NCBI GenBank assembly: GCA_938008535.1
Contig: CALLKF010000163.1
Coordinates: 1 to 33,253, forward strand
Direction: 5' to 3'
Length of the DNA: 33,253 bases
From: an uncultured Saprospirales bacterium
Lineage (GTDB): Bacteria; Bacteroidota; Bacteroidia; Chitinophagales; JADIYW01
Part shown: positions 7,724 through 15,468 of the stretch, one piece after another
How the letters are laid out: each line of letters starts with the position of its first letter
How positions within the stretch are numbered: position 1 is the first letter of the stretch
Notes under the pieces: generated by a model
What the model was told of the DNA's origin: nothing
What the model saw: the letters and a program-made list of their open reading frames with translations, nothing else
Databases searched by the model: none
Position numbers and translations under genes: made by a program

Positions 7724-10573
7724 TTATTCTACAATAAATGTTTTTACTGCTGTGAAATCTTTATTTTCTAAATTGATAATATAAATTCCTTTAGCCAAAG
7801 TTGGTAAATTGATTTGCAATTGATTGTTTATGTTATAAGAGTTTGAGTAAACACTTCTTCCTACATTATCAAAAATAATAACATTTGTATTTCCAATGCT
7901 ATTTTTCTCAAATTCAACATTTAAAATAGATTTAGTTGGATTTGGAAATAATTTAACTGCAACTTGATTTGTGTTGTTTCTGATACCTGTTGTCAATAAA
8001 GTTGTTGCAGAATTTTTATTACTGTTTGCTATTTTGATGTTATAATTTGGTCCATAAGTACAACTAGAATAAGGAATAACTGCAAAGTAATATTTAGTTC
8101 CTGGACTTAAACCTGTTATTGTAAAATTTGGGCTTGAGCCAACATATCCAACATAACTTGAATCAATGAATGTTCCGTTAACTTTTGTTATTAGTTGACC
8201 TAATGTATATGTAATTGAGTCTGTTGGTGCAACTAAGAATGATTTTTTGCTATAAACAACAACATATCCACTTGCATTGACTGCAGGCGTAACTGAGCCA
8301 GCGATAGAATTTGTAGTTATAGTTCCAACTGTAACACCACCAATTATTGTATCTGGAGCATTACAACTTGGCGTTCCGCCTAATGTAGTAGCTGAATTTT
8401 TATTACTGTTTGCTATTTTAACATTATAGTTAGGACCATAACTACAACTTGCATATGGTATAACTGCAAAATAGTATTTTGTTCCAGGATTTAATCCAGT
8501 AATAGTAAAATTAGGACTAGAACCTACATATCCAACATAACTTGAATCAATGAATGTTCCATTAACTTTTGTTATTAGTTGACCTACTGAATATGTAATA
8601 GAGTCTGTTGGTGCAACTAAGAATGATTTTTTGCTATACACTACAACATATCCACTTGCATTAACTGCTGGTGTAACAGAACCAGCAATTGAATTATTAG
8701 TGATAGTTCCAACTGTAACACCGCCAATTATTGTATCTGGTGCAGCACATGTTGATCCATCTGTTTTAATAGTTTTAGTTGAAGGTCCAGATGCATAATT
8801 TGGACCATTTGTACAACCAATGTTATTAAAGGTATAAATGAAAACTTTGTATAAAGTAGCAGCTGTCAAACCTGTAAAGGTAAAAGTAGAAGCAGTACCT
8901 CTATATTTAACAACTGCAGGTGTTGCAGTAGTTGAAGCAATTGAAGCACCAACAGCATAATAAATGCTATCACGAATAGTTATTGACCCAACAGATGTTG
9001 GTGCAATTAATAACATAACACTGTCTGCATTTGCTGGCAATGTATAGGTAATGGTAACTGATGTAGTTGTTGAATCTGTTTGTAAAACAGTTGCATTTGA
9101 AACACCACTTGGTTGTGTACAATCCGTATTCGGAACACCACCTGCTGTGCCGAATGTTCTAGCATTTACGGTAGCATAATTTGGACCATTGGTACAATTT
9201 TTATTATTAAATGTAACAACGAAAATTTTATAATAAGTATCTGTTGCTAAAGCTGAAAAAGTAAACGATGAATCTGTGCCTCTATATTTTACTGTAGCTA
9301 AAACACCATTTGAAGATGTTATAGTAGAATTAACTGGATATGCAGCACTATCTCTAACGGTCACAAAACCAACTGTGCTTGGTGCAATCAGTACCATAAC
9401 GCTATCAGCGTTAGCTGGATTTGTCCATTTTACTGTAATAGTTGAATTCGTAGAATCTGTTTTGGTAAAACTTGATGCACCATTTGGTTGTGTACAATCA
9501 GTGCTTAATTGTTGCGTTGTAAATGAATCTACTTTGTAAGATGTTGCATAATTTGGCCCACCTGTACAGGCGTTATTGAAAGATGTAACTAACACATAAT
9601 ATTTAGTGTTTGCAGTTAATCCAGAAGCTGTCATTGTTGTGTCACCATCAAAATTGATACATTTATAGCTGTTTGAGCTTAAAGTATATGAATTGCCTTC
9701 AACAAATGAAGTTCCATTAAAAGTTGAAGGGTTACCACCTACTTTAACAGTTCCGATAAATGCAGCATAACCATCTGGTTTTGGTGTTGCATTATTGTAT
9801 GTTACTTTCGCTGATGTAGCCGTAATATTTGAGAATGACATAGTTGTTGGTATACTAGTTGGTGTAGTACAAGCTGGCAATGAACCTGTTGTAAACGTAG
9901 CACTTAAATCATCAACAGCTAAAATATCATCGTTTCCAAAAATATTATAGTCATTAAAACGCAACCAAAAAGTAGCTCCATTAGGAATATTTAAACTAGA
10001 TAAAGTAGTTGATACTGTTTGAGAAATAGTGTTACCATCTAAAGAACCAACTGTTGTTGTACTATTAATACTAACAGCAGATAATCCTAAACCTACAGTC
10101 CAAGTTCCTGTATGTATGGAATCAGAACCCACATTATATTCTGCAATTAATGTATCTGGATGTGAAGCTGTATTATTTCCTCGACGCCATTGTTCCATTT
10201 TATAAGAAACCTGAACAGCTGTAATGGTTGAACCAGTATTATTTACACATTTAACACCGATATACATTGGTGCATTTGCATTACTGATTAGCGTTGCAAG
10301 TGCTCTTTCACTATTGGCTGCGGCACCAACTGAATAAAATCCCGCTGCAGTTGCTGAACCAGCAGTAGTCTGAATACTGTCTTTTGCAGATCCAGTTGGA
10401 TTGAAATAAGTGTACCAGCCATTTGGCAATACTGATTTTGCTGATGTTCCACTGCTTGGCAGCGAATTGAAATTTTGTGTATAAACAAACCCATTGGATG
10501 TTACACTAATTGATTGTGCGTTGACACTAACAATAGCAATCAACATAAAGAAAGAAAGTAATAATTTTCGCAT
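7724..10573 (-). CDS. Large secreted repeat protein with T9SS type-A sorting domain
   Basis: This 949-residue protein has a signal peptide (1-20, ending SVNAQ). An N-terminal domain of about 210 residues follows (QNFNSLPSSGTSAKSVLPNG at its start), of a kind found in Bacteroidota surface proteins. Five fibronectin-III-like modules of about 120-130 residues run from about 230 to 865. Each begins with a Cys (PACTTP, TDCTQP, TDCTQP, TCAAPD, SCNAPD) and ends with a G-PNY motif. The last two modules are nearly identical. The C-terminus (about 875-949; LFPNPTKSILNVEF, then GRSVYSN and KGIYIINL) is a classical T9SS type-A sorting domain, so the protein should cross the outer membrane by T9SS and be attached or released. 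No catalytic domain is evident; adhesion or binding is likely. A TATTTTTG -7 box lies at 10591-10598. Confidence 0.9.
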   Translation of the reverse strand: MRKLLLSFFMLIAIVSVNAQSISVTSNGFVYTQNFNSLPSSGTSAKSVLPNGWYTYFNPTGSAKDSIQTTAGSATAAGFYSVGAAANSERALATLISNANAPMYIGVKCVNNTGSTITAVQVSYKMEQWRRGNNTASHPDTLIAEYNVGSDSIHTGTWTVGLGLSAVSINSTTTVGSLDGNTISQTVSTTLSSLNIPNGATFWLRFNDYNIFGNDDILAVDDLSATFTTGSLPACTTPTSIPTTMSFSNITATSAKVTYNNATPKPDGYAAFIGTVKVGGNPSTFNGTSFVEGNSYTLSSNSYKCINFDGDTTMTASGLTANTKYYVLVTSFNNACTGGPNYATSYKVDSFTTQQLSTDCTQPNGASSFTKTDSTNSTITVKWTNPANADSVMVLIAPSTVGFVTVRDSAAYPVNSTITSSNGVLATVKYRGTDSSFTFSALATDTYYKIFVVTFNNKNCTNGPNYATVNARTFGTAGGVPNTDCTQPSGVSNATVLQTDSTTTSVTITYTLPANADSVMLLIAPTSVGSITIRDSIYYAVGASIASTTATPAVVKYRGTASTFTFTGLTAATLYKVFIYTFNNIGCTNGPNYASGPSTKTIKTDGSTCAAPDTIIGGVTVGTITNNSIAGSVTPAVNASGYVVVYSKKSFLVAPTDSITYSVGQLITKVNGTFIDSSYVGYVGSSPNFTITGLNPGTKYYFAVIPYASCSYGPNYNVKIANSNKNSATTLGGTPSCNAPDTIIGGVTVGTITTNSIAGSVTPAVNASGYVVVYSKKSFLVAPTDSITYTLGQLITKVNGTFIDSSYVGYVGSSPNFTITGLSPGTKYYFAVIPYSSCTYGPNYNIKIANSNKNSATTLLTTGIRNNTNQVAVKLFPNPTKSILNVEFEKNSIGNTNVIIFDNVGRSVYSNSYNINNQLQINLPTLAKGIYIINLENKDFTAVKTFIVE
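8010..8753 (-). repeat. Recent 384-bp tandem duplication inside the T9SS cargo gene
   Basis: Two copies of a module-sized segment (about 8010-8369 and 8394-8753) are offset by exactly 384 bp, i.e. 128 codons. They encode nearly identical fibronectin-like modules (both with IIGGVTVGTIT and VVVYSKKSFLVAP). Scattered mostly silent differences separate them. The in-frame offset keeps the protein intact and allows copy-number change by recombination. Confidence 0.85.
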
Positions 10574-10668
10574 GTTATAATTTTACCTTGCAAAAATATA
10601 CATAATTTACGCGGAATTTGCACTTTTTAACATAAAATATTCAACACTATAATGTGTTTTTTGTGCAT

Positions 10669-10698
10669 AAAAAAACACGAACCAAAAGATTCGTGTTT
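10669..10698 (-). terminator. Intrinsic terminator of metK
   Basis: A 9-bp stem (AAACACGAA at 10673-10681, TTCGTGTTT at 10690-10698) with an 8-base loop is followed in the minus-strand transcript by a run of U from the A7 at 10669-10675. It lies 21 bases after the metK stop codon. Confidence 0.85.
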
Positions 10699-10719
10699 CT
10701 ATATCTAAAGAAATGAAAA

Positions 10720-12000
10720 TTATTTCAATTTAAATGCTTTTTTAACAGCATCTACATAATCTAATTTTTCCCAGGTAAATAACTCTACTTGTACTTTTTT
10801 CTCGTTGTCTTTTCCTTTATTAAAGATTTTAGTAACTACTTCATTCTTGCGACCCATGTGTCCATAAGCTGCTGTTTCACTATAAATTGGATTACGTAAT
10901 TTGAAGCGTTGCTCGATTGCGTAAGGACGCATATCAAATATCTTTTCTGCAATTTTTGCTATTTCGCCATCTGTCATATTTACTTTAGATGTACCATTAG
11001 TATCGATGAATAAACCACAAGGTTTTGCAACACCAATTGCATACGAAACTTGTACTAAAACTTCATCAGCAACACCTGCAGCCACTAAATTTTTAGCAAT
11101 GTGACGAGTTGCATAAGCAGCACTTCTATCAACTTTACTTGGATCTTTACCAGAGAATGCACCACCACCGTGCGCACCTTTTCCACCGTACGTATCAACA
11201 ATAATTTTACGACCAGTTAAACCTGTATCGCCATGTGGACCACCAATTACGAATTTTCCAGTTGGATTGATATGGTAAGTTATTTTGTCGTTGAATAATT
11301 TTTGAATAGCAGGTTTCAATTGTTTTTTCACTCTAGGAATGATAACTTCAACAATATCTTTTTTGATTTTCGCTAACATTTTTGCATCAGCATCAAAATC
11401 ATCGTGTTGTGTAGAAACTACAATCGTATCAATTCTGATTGGTTGATTATTGTCATTATATTCAATAGTAACTTGGCTTTTCGCATCTGGACGCAAATAT
11501 TTCAATTCTTTTCCAGCACGACGCGTTTTAGAAAGCTCTTGCAAAATTTTATGCGCTAAATCTAAAGCCAAAGGCATGTAGTTATCTGTTTCTTTCGTAG
11601 CATAACCAAACATCATTCCTTGGTCACCAGCACCTTGAGCATTTGCTTTTGTTTCAAAATCCTCTTTTTTTGCTTTTCTGTCAACACCTTGATTGATATC
11701 AGAAGATTGTTCGTGAATAGCAGAAAAAATACCGCAAGAATTTGCTTCAAACATGTATTCTGATTTGGTATAACCAATTTTACGAATCACTTCGCGTGCA
11801 ATCTCTTGAACATCTAAATATGCTTTAGATTTTACTTCACCAGCCAATACAACTTGTCCAGTAGTTACTAATGTCTCACAAGCTACTTTAGATTGTGGAT
11901 CGTACGCTAAGAAATTATCTATTAATGCGTCTGAAATTTGGTCAGCAACTTTGTCCGGATGTCCTTCTGAAACTGATTCTGATGTGAATAAATAAGGCAT
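10720..12000 (-). CDS. metK: S-adenosylmethionine synthetase
   Basis: The enzyme makes SAM from methionine and ATP, the methyl donor for cellular methyltransferases including the DNA methyltransferase in this window. It is a cytoplasmic enzyme, normally a tetramer, needing Mg2+ and K+. The 426-residue length is normal for Bacteroidota. Motifs seen are the start MPYLFTSESVSEGHPDKVADQ (ATP-binding His and Asp), the signature GAGDQGMMFGYA, the phosphate-binding loop GGAFSGKDPSKVDRSAAY and the preceding GRKIIVDTYGG. It stands alone between its own terminator (10669-10698) and a well-formed promoter (12053-12082). The leader is only about 45 bases, with no room for a SAM riboswitch. Confidence 0.98.
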   Translation of the reverse strand: MPYLFTSESVSEGHPDKVADQISDALIDNFLAYDPQSKVACETLVTTGQVVLAGEVKSKAYLDVQEIAREVIRKIGYTKSEYMFEANSCGIFSAIHEQSSDINQGVDRKAKKEDFETKANAQGAGDQGMMFGYATKETDNYMPLALDLAHKILQELSKTRRAGKELKYLRPDAKSQVTIEYNDNNQPIRIDTIVVSTQHDDFDADAKMLAKIKKDIVEVIIPRVKKQLKPAIQKLFNDKITYHINPTGKFVIGGPHGDTGLTGRKIIVDTYGGKGAHGGGAFSGKDPSKVDRSAAYATRHIAKNLVAAGVADEVLVQVSYAIGVAKPCGLFIDTNGTSKVNMTDGEIAKIAEKIFDMRPYAIEQRFKLRNPIYSETAAYGHMGRKNEVVTKIFNKGKDNEKKVQVELFTWEKLDYVDAVKKAFKLK

Positions 12001-12052
12001 TTCTTTCTTTAATTTTTAATGTTAATATTTTGAGTAATTTTTTTTAGAAGCA

Positions 12053-12082
12053 CAAAAATAGGTAATCTTATAAATAAAACAA
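12053..12082 (-). promoter_or_regulatory. Promoter of metK
   Basis: On the minus strand, TTG (12080-12082), a spacer of exactly 19 bases and TATTTTTG (12053-12060) give a full match to the Bacteroidota TTG-N19-TAnnTTTG promoter. The transcript should start near 12046, about 45 bases upstream of the metK ATG. Confidence 0.65.
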
Positions 12083-12160
12083 AATTTGTGTAGATATTGA
12101 TTTGTTGTCTATTATCTACAATTACAATACCAATTCATTAATTTTTATTATTTTTCAAGA

Positions 12161-13450
12161 ATGATAACAAAACATACTTTCAAATTTAAAAATTGGGCAA
12201 AAAACATTGAGCACACTTCACCTTTTTTTGCACAACCAAGCACTGAAAATGAAATCATAGATTTAGTAAAAAAGCACAGTAAAATACGCGTTGTAGGCAC
12301 TGGTCATTCATGGTCTGCTTTATGCATGAGTGATGAATTACTTTTAAATTTAGATAACTACAAGCAAATTGTAAACATTGATAAAACGAATAAAACAGCA
12401 ACAGTTCAAGCTGGTATTAAGTTATGGCAATTAAATGATTTGTTAGATAAAGAAGGTTTAGCACTCACCAATTTGGGCTCTATTGATCAGCAAAGTATTG
12501 CAGGTGCTATACAAACTGGCACACACGGAACAGGTATTGGTTTCCAAAATTTAGCGTCTCAGGTTTTATCTTTTACACTCATAAAAGCAGATGGCGAAAA
12601 AATCATCTTACACAAAGAAGATGATTTGTTCAATGCAGCCATTATTAGCTTAGGTTGCCTTGGTATAATTTCAGAACTAACCTTGCAAGTAACGGATGCT
12701 TATAATTTGCACGATAAAACATACACAAAAAAGTTTACAGATATTATTGATAATATTGATGACTTTATTTATAACAACAATCACTTTAAAATGTGGTGGT
12801 TGCCAACTTCAGAAAATGCTATAGTCTTTACCTATAAGCGTACCAATGAAAAAACAAACGACTCTTGGTTCCGACAATTTTTTATGGATAAGATTTTATC
12901 TGTAATAGGATTTAGATTATGTGTCTTTTTAGGAAATATTTTTCCAAAATTGCGTGTTCCTTTAAACAAATTCTTAACGGCACAAATGGATGGACCATTA
13001 GATAGAATTGAGAAAAGTTATAAAGTTTTTGTAGTGCCGGAACCACCATTACATCGTGAAACAGAATGGGCGTTTGATGTAAAAAATGCAAAAGAAATTT
13101 TAACTGCGTATAGAAATTTATTTTTATCTGGTGAATTTACGTTCAATTTTATACAGGAAATTAGATTTACAAAAGGTGATAATTTTTGGTTAAGTGAATG
13201 CAATGGCAGAGACTCTATTTGGATTGGTGCTTACAACCATGAAGACAAACAATGGAATTCCATTTTACAAGCATTTGAAAAATTTGCAATACAACACAAT
13301 GGCAGACCTCATTACGGTAAAGAGTTTCATGTTCGCAAAGAATATTTAGCGCAACAATATCCTAAATATGCAGATTTTATTGAACTTCGCAAACAAATGG
13401 ATCCAACCAATAAATTTGGAAATAAGTTAATGGATGAATTATTTAGTTGA
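12161..13450 (+). CDS. FAD-linked sugar-lactone oxidase family protein
   Basis: This 429-residue flavoprotein belongs to the VAO/PCMH fold and resembles D-arabinono-1,4-lactone and L-gulono-1,4-lactone oxidases. Such enzymes oxidise aldonolactones or alditols with oxygen or another acceptor. The N-terminal FAD domain (about 15-190) has RVVGTGHSW, in which His49 is the expected covalent FAD attachment site, then NLGSIDQQSIAGAIQTGTHG, the pyrophosphate-binding segment. The C-terminal ALO domain ends with the family motif HYGK (384-387, a version of HWxK) and a final DPTNKFGNKL. No signal peptide is seen, so it is cytosolic. Its stop codon directly abuts the stop of the convergent gene at 13451. 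The substrate is not determinable, and no sugar-pathway genes are adjacent. Confidence 0.87.
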   Translation: MITKHTFKFKNWAKNIEHTSPFFAQPSTENEIIDLVKKHSKIRVVGTGHSWSALCMSDELLLNLDNYKQIVNIDKTNKTATVQAGIKLWQLNDLLDKEGLALTNLGSIDQQSIAGAIQTGTHGTGIGFQNLASQVLSFTLIKADGEKIILHKEDDLFNAAIISLGCLGIISELTLQVTDAYNLHDKTYTKKFTDIIDNIDDFIYNNNHFKMWWLPTSENAIVFTYKRTNEKTNDSWFRQFFMDKILSVIGFRLCVFLGNIFPKLRVPLNKFLTAQMDGPLDRIEKSYKVFVVPEPPLHRETEWAFDVKNAKEILTAYRNLFLSGEFTFNFIQEIRFTKGDNFWLSECNGRDSIWIGAYNHEDKQWNSILQAFEKFAIQHNGRPHYGKEFHVRKEYLAQQYPKYADFIELRKQMDPTNKFGNKLMDELFS

Positions 13451-14056
13451 TTATTTTACTTCACAAACTACTAACAATTTATCATCCACAAAACCTTCAA
13501 GCTTGTCTCCTATTTGTACTGGACCAACGCCTTGTGGTGTGCCTGTATAAATTAAATCGCCTTGTTGCAGTGTAAAGAATTGAGAGATATAACTAATGAT
13601 TTCATCGAATGAAAAAATCAACATCGTTGTATCACCTTGCTGAACGATTTCATTATTTTTTTTAATAGTAAACGAAATAACTTTATCTTTTTCTAAAGCA
13701 ATGACATCACCAATAAACGCTGAACCATCGAACCCTTTTGCAATTTCCCAGGGCCAACCTTTTTTCTTTTGTTCTGCTTGAATATCGCGCGCTGTAAAAT
13801 CAAAACCTAAGGTAAACGCATCGTAATATTTATGCGCGAATTTTTTATCTATTTTCTTTCCGTTCTTACAAACACGCAACACTATTTCGCCTTCGTAATG
13901 CACATCTTTAGAAAAATCTGGATAATAAAATGGCTGACCGTTTTTTAGTAAAGCTGTTGGTGGTTTCATAAAAATTACAGGACTTTCCGGAAAATTGAAA
14001 TGTTTCATTTCCGCAATGTGTTCTCTGTAATTTAAACCGACGCAAAATATTTTCAT
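13451..14056 (-). CDS. Fumarylacetoacetate hydrolase family protein
   Basis: This 201-residue protein is the compact FAHD1-like form of the FAH fold. Members hydrolyse or decarboxylate beta-keto acids such as acylpyruvates and oxaloacetate. The N-terminus VGLNYREHIAEM and the motif HYEGEIVLR are typical. Glu55, Glu57 and Asp86 have the E-x-E...(29)...D spacing of the divalent metal site, and the segment GFDFTARDIQ follows. Later motifs are GWPWEIAKGFDGSA and DLIYTGTPQGVGPV, the conserved 'TGTPxGVG' loop. The protein is cytosolic. Its gene sits directly before pth in minus-strand order with 69 bases between, and is tail-to-tail with the FAD oxidase. The exact substrate is unknown; oxaloacetate/acylpyruvate hydrolase is the best guess. 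Confidence 0.9.
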   Translation of the reverse strand: MKIFCVGLNYREHIAEMKHFNFPESPVIFMKPPTALLKNGQPFYYPDFSKDVHYEGEIVLRVCKNGKKIDKKFAHKYYDAFTLGFDFTARDIQAEQKKKGWPWEIAKGFDGSAFIGDVIALEKDKVISFTIKKNNEIVQQGDTTMLIFSFDEIISYISQFFTLQQGDLIYTGTPQGVGPVQIGDKLEGFVDDKLLVVCEVK

Positions 14057-14077
14057 GTGTTTCGTATTTAGTATTGT

Positions 14078-14126
14078 GTATTAAGTAGTGCGAACTACGT
14101 TAAACGTAATACGCACTACTTAATAC
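14078..14126. repeat. Long hairpin touching the pth stop codon
   Basis: Perfect 15-bp arms (14078-14092 and 14112-14126) enclose a further 5-bp stem TACGT/ACGTA (14096-14108 region), giving a 49-base two-part hairpin. Its right arm includes the first base of the pth stop codon TAG. No strong U tract follows in the minus-strand transcript. It may be a Rho-independent-like 3' stabiliser or a mobile palindromic element rather than a plain terminator. Confidence 0.65.
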
Positions 14127-14692
14127 TATTTATTATTAAATGTACTCATGGTATTCATTAAACCAGTTGTACAAAATGAATGTATTATTCCAACCGCAAC
14201 ATCGATGCGCAATTTCAATTCGATTTCCTGTTCTGGCTTCCATTTTCCTAACACATAATCTACTTGTTTACCTTTTGGAAAATCGTTTCCGATGCCGAAT
14301 TTTAAGCGTGGATAGTCTTGTGTCAGTAATTCTTCTTGTATTGATTTTAAACCATTGTGTCCTGCGTCGCTGCCTTTTCCGCGCACTCGCAATTGTCCAA
14401 AAGGCAATGCCAAATCATCAACAATCACAAAAATATTTTCTACAGGAATTTTCAATTCATTCATCCAGTATTTGATAGCTTTCCCACTCAAATTCATATA
14501 AGTAGTTGGCTTGATAATATGAAATTGTTTTCCTTTAAAAGTCGTTTTACCATAAATAGCCAAACGCGCAATATCAAACGTAACATCAATTTCTTTTGCC
14601 AATGCATCTACCACATCAAAGCCAATATTATGACGCGTGTGTTCATATTCTTTACCGATGTTACCTAAGCCTATTATTAAATATTTCGACAT
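14126..14692 (-). CDS. pth: Peptidyl-tRNA hydrolase
   Basis: The enzyme releases tRNA from peptidyl-tRNAs dropped by stalled ribosomes; it is essential in bacteria and cytosolic. The 188-residue length is normal. Active-site residues are visible: Asn11 in GLGNIGKEYEHTRHN, His21 (catalytic base, RHN), Asn67 (MNLSG), the VDDLALP segment (Asp92/93) and Asn113 (GHNGLKS). The start ATG shares one base with the TAA of the upstream gene (TAATG), indicating translational coupling with an unknown exported protein instead of the usual ribosomal protein L25 partner. A long hairpin sits at its 3' end. Confidence 0.97.
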   Translation of the reverse strand: MSKYLIIGLGNIGKEYEHTRHNIGFDVVDALAKEIDVTFDIARLAIYGKTTFKGKQFHIIKPTTYMNLSGKAIKYWMNELKIPVENIFVIVDDLALPFGQLRVRGKGSDAGHNGLKSIQEELLTQDYPRLKFGIGNDFPKGKQVDYVLGKWKPEQEIELKLRIDVAVGIIHSFCTTGLMNTMSTFNNK

Positions 14693-15393
14693 TATTTAGT
14701 ATTAAATTGAGTGGTTTTAATCATATTTAGTAATTCCATATGATCTTCATTTTCCATATACGTAATTATAAAAACAAGTGCATGATTTTTTTGTATTGAA
14801 CAGTAATAGGTAAGATGAGTTTTATTTATTTCACTATAACAATCCAATTTATCAAACTTAATATCAGATAAAAATATACCATCATTGGCTTCTGTTGATA
14901 TCATATTAAGATTAGAATTTTCCAATTGCCTCTTTACTTGAAAAAGATAATCTTTACCCGTTTTAGTACTAGAAAACATGGATATTTCTTCTGCCATAAT
15001 AATCAATGATGGATTAAATGCACCTGTTTTATATCTTGAAATCATGAGTAAAGTATTAGTAGATAAATCCATTTTATCTACTGTACTATTCATTAATTCA
15101 TCTTTAAACGTTATTACTTCTTTGCCTTTAGTTAAAACAAAATCAATCTGTTTTTTATTTTTTATCGTCCAAGAAGATAAGACCGAAAATTTAAAGCCAA
15201 AGTATGGATTAATGTAAATAGTATCTTCCATTCTACCATAATTAATTGGATAATTTTCATTTATGGTTGTATTTGAATTATCAGCATCCGTTAAATCATT
15301 ATTTTCAAGAATACTTTTCTCTTGAATTGAATTATCTGAATACATAGATGTATTAAACAATAATAGCATTAAGAAAAAAATATCTTTAGTCAT
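14692..15393 (-). CDS. Exported hypothetical protein coupled to pth
   Basis: This 233-residue protein has a signal peptide (about 1-18). A low-complexity Asn/Asp-rich linker runs to about residue 50. A domain of about 170 residues then starts with NPYFGFKFSVLSSWTI. That opening resembles the 'GF-F-P-SW-I' start of PsbP-like or DUF1795-type domains, but I cannot assign the family with confidence. Two cysteines (LDCYSE and TYYCSIQ) could pair outside the cytoplasm. Its stop overlaps the pth start by one base, and a terminator for the previous gene lies upstream, so it heads a two-gene operon with pth. A functional link to peptidyl-tRNA recycling is unlikely. Confidence 0.65.
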   Translation of the reverse strand: MTKDIFFLMLLLFNTSMYSDNSIQEKSILENNDLTDADNSNTTINENYPINYGRMEDTIYINPYFGFKFSVLSSWTIKNKKQIDFVLTKGKEVITFKDELMNSTVDKMDLSTNTLLMISRYKTGAFNPSLIIMAEEISMFSSTKTGKDYLFQVKRQLENSNLNMISTEANDGIFLSDIKFDKLDCYSEINKTHLTYYCSIQKNHALVFIITYMENEDHMELLNMIKTTQFNTK

Positions 15394-15412
15394 CTTATTA
15401 TATCTTAATTAT

Positions 15413-15442
15413 TAAAAAAGGTCAGTACTTGTATACTGACCT
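15413..15442 (-). terminator. Intrinsic terminator of the metalloprotease gene
   Basis: A 9-bp stem (AGGTCAGTA at 15419-15427, TACTGACCT at 15434-15442) with a 6-base loop is followed in the minus-strand transcript by U6 (A run 15413-15418). It lies 26 bases after the stop of the gene at 15469-18720. Confidence 0.88.
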
Positions 15443-15468
15443 CAAATCTATGAAATTTTTTAAAATGT

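Noticed and set aside
12001..12052. SAM riboswitch upstream of metK
   Set aside because: The predicted leader is about 45 bases, with no pseudoknot or multi-stem structure; too short for the known SAM riboswitch classes considered.
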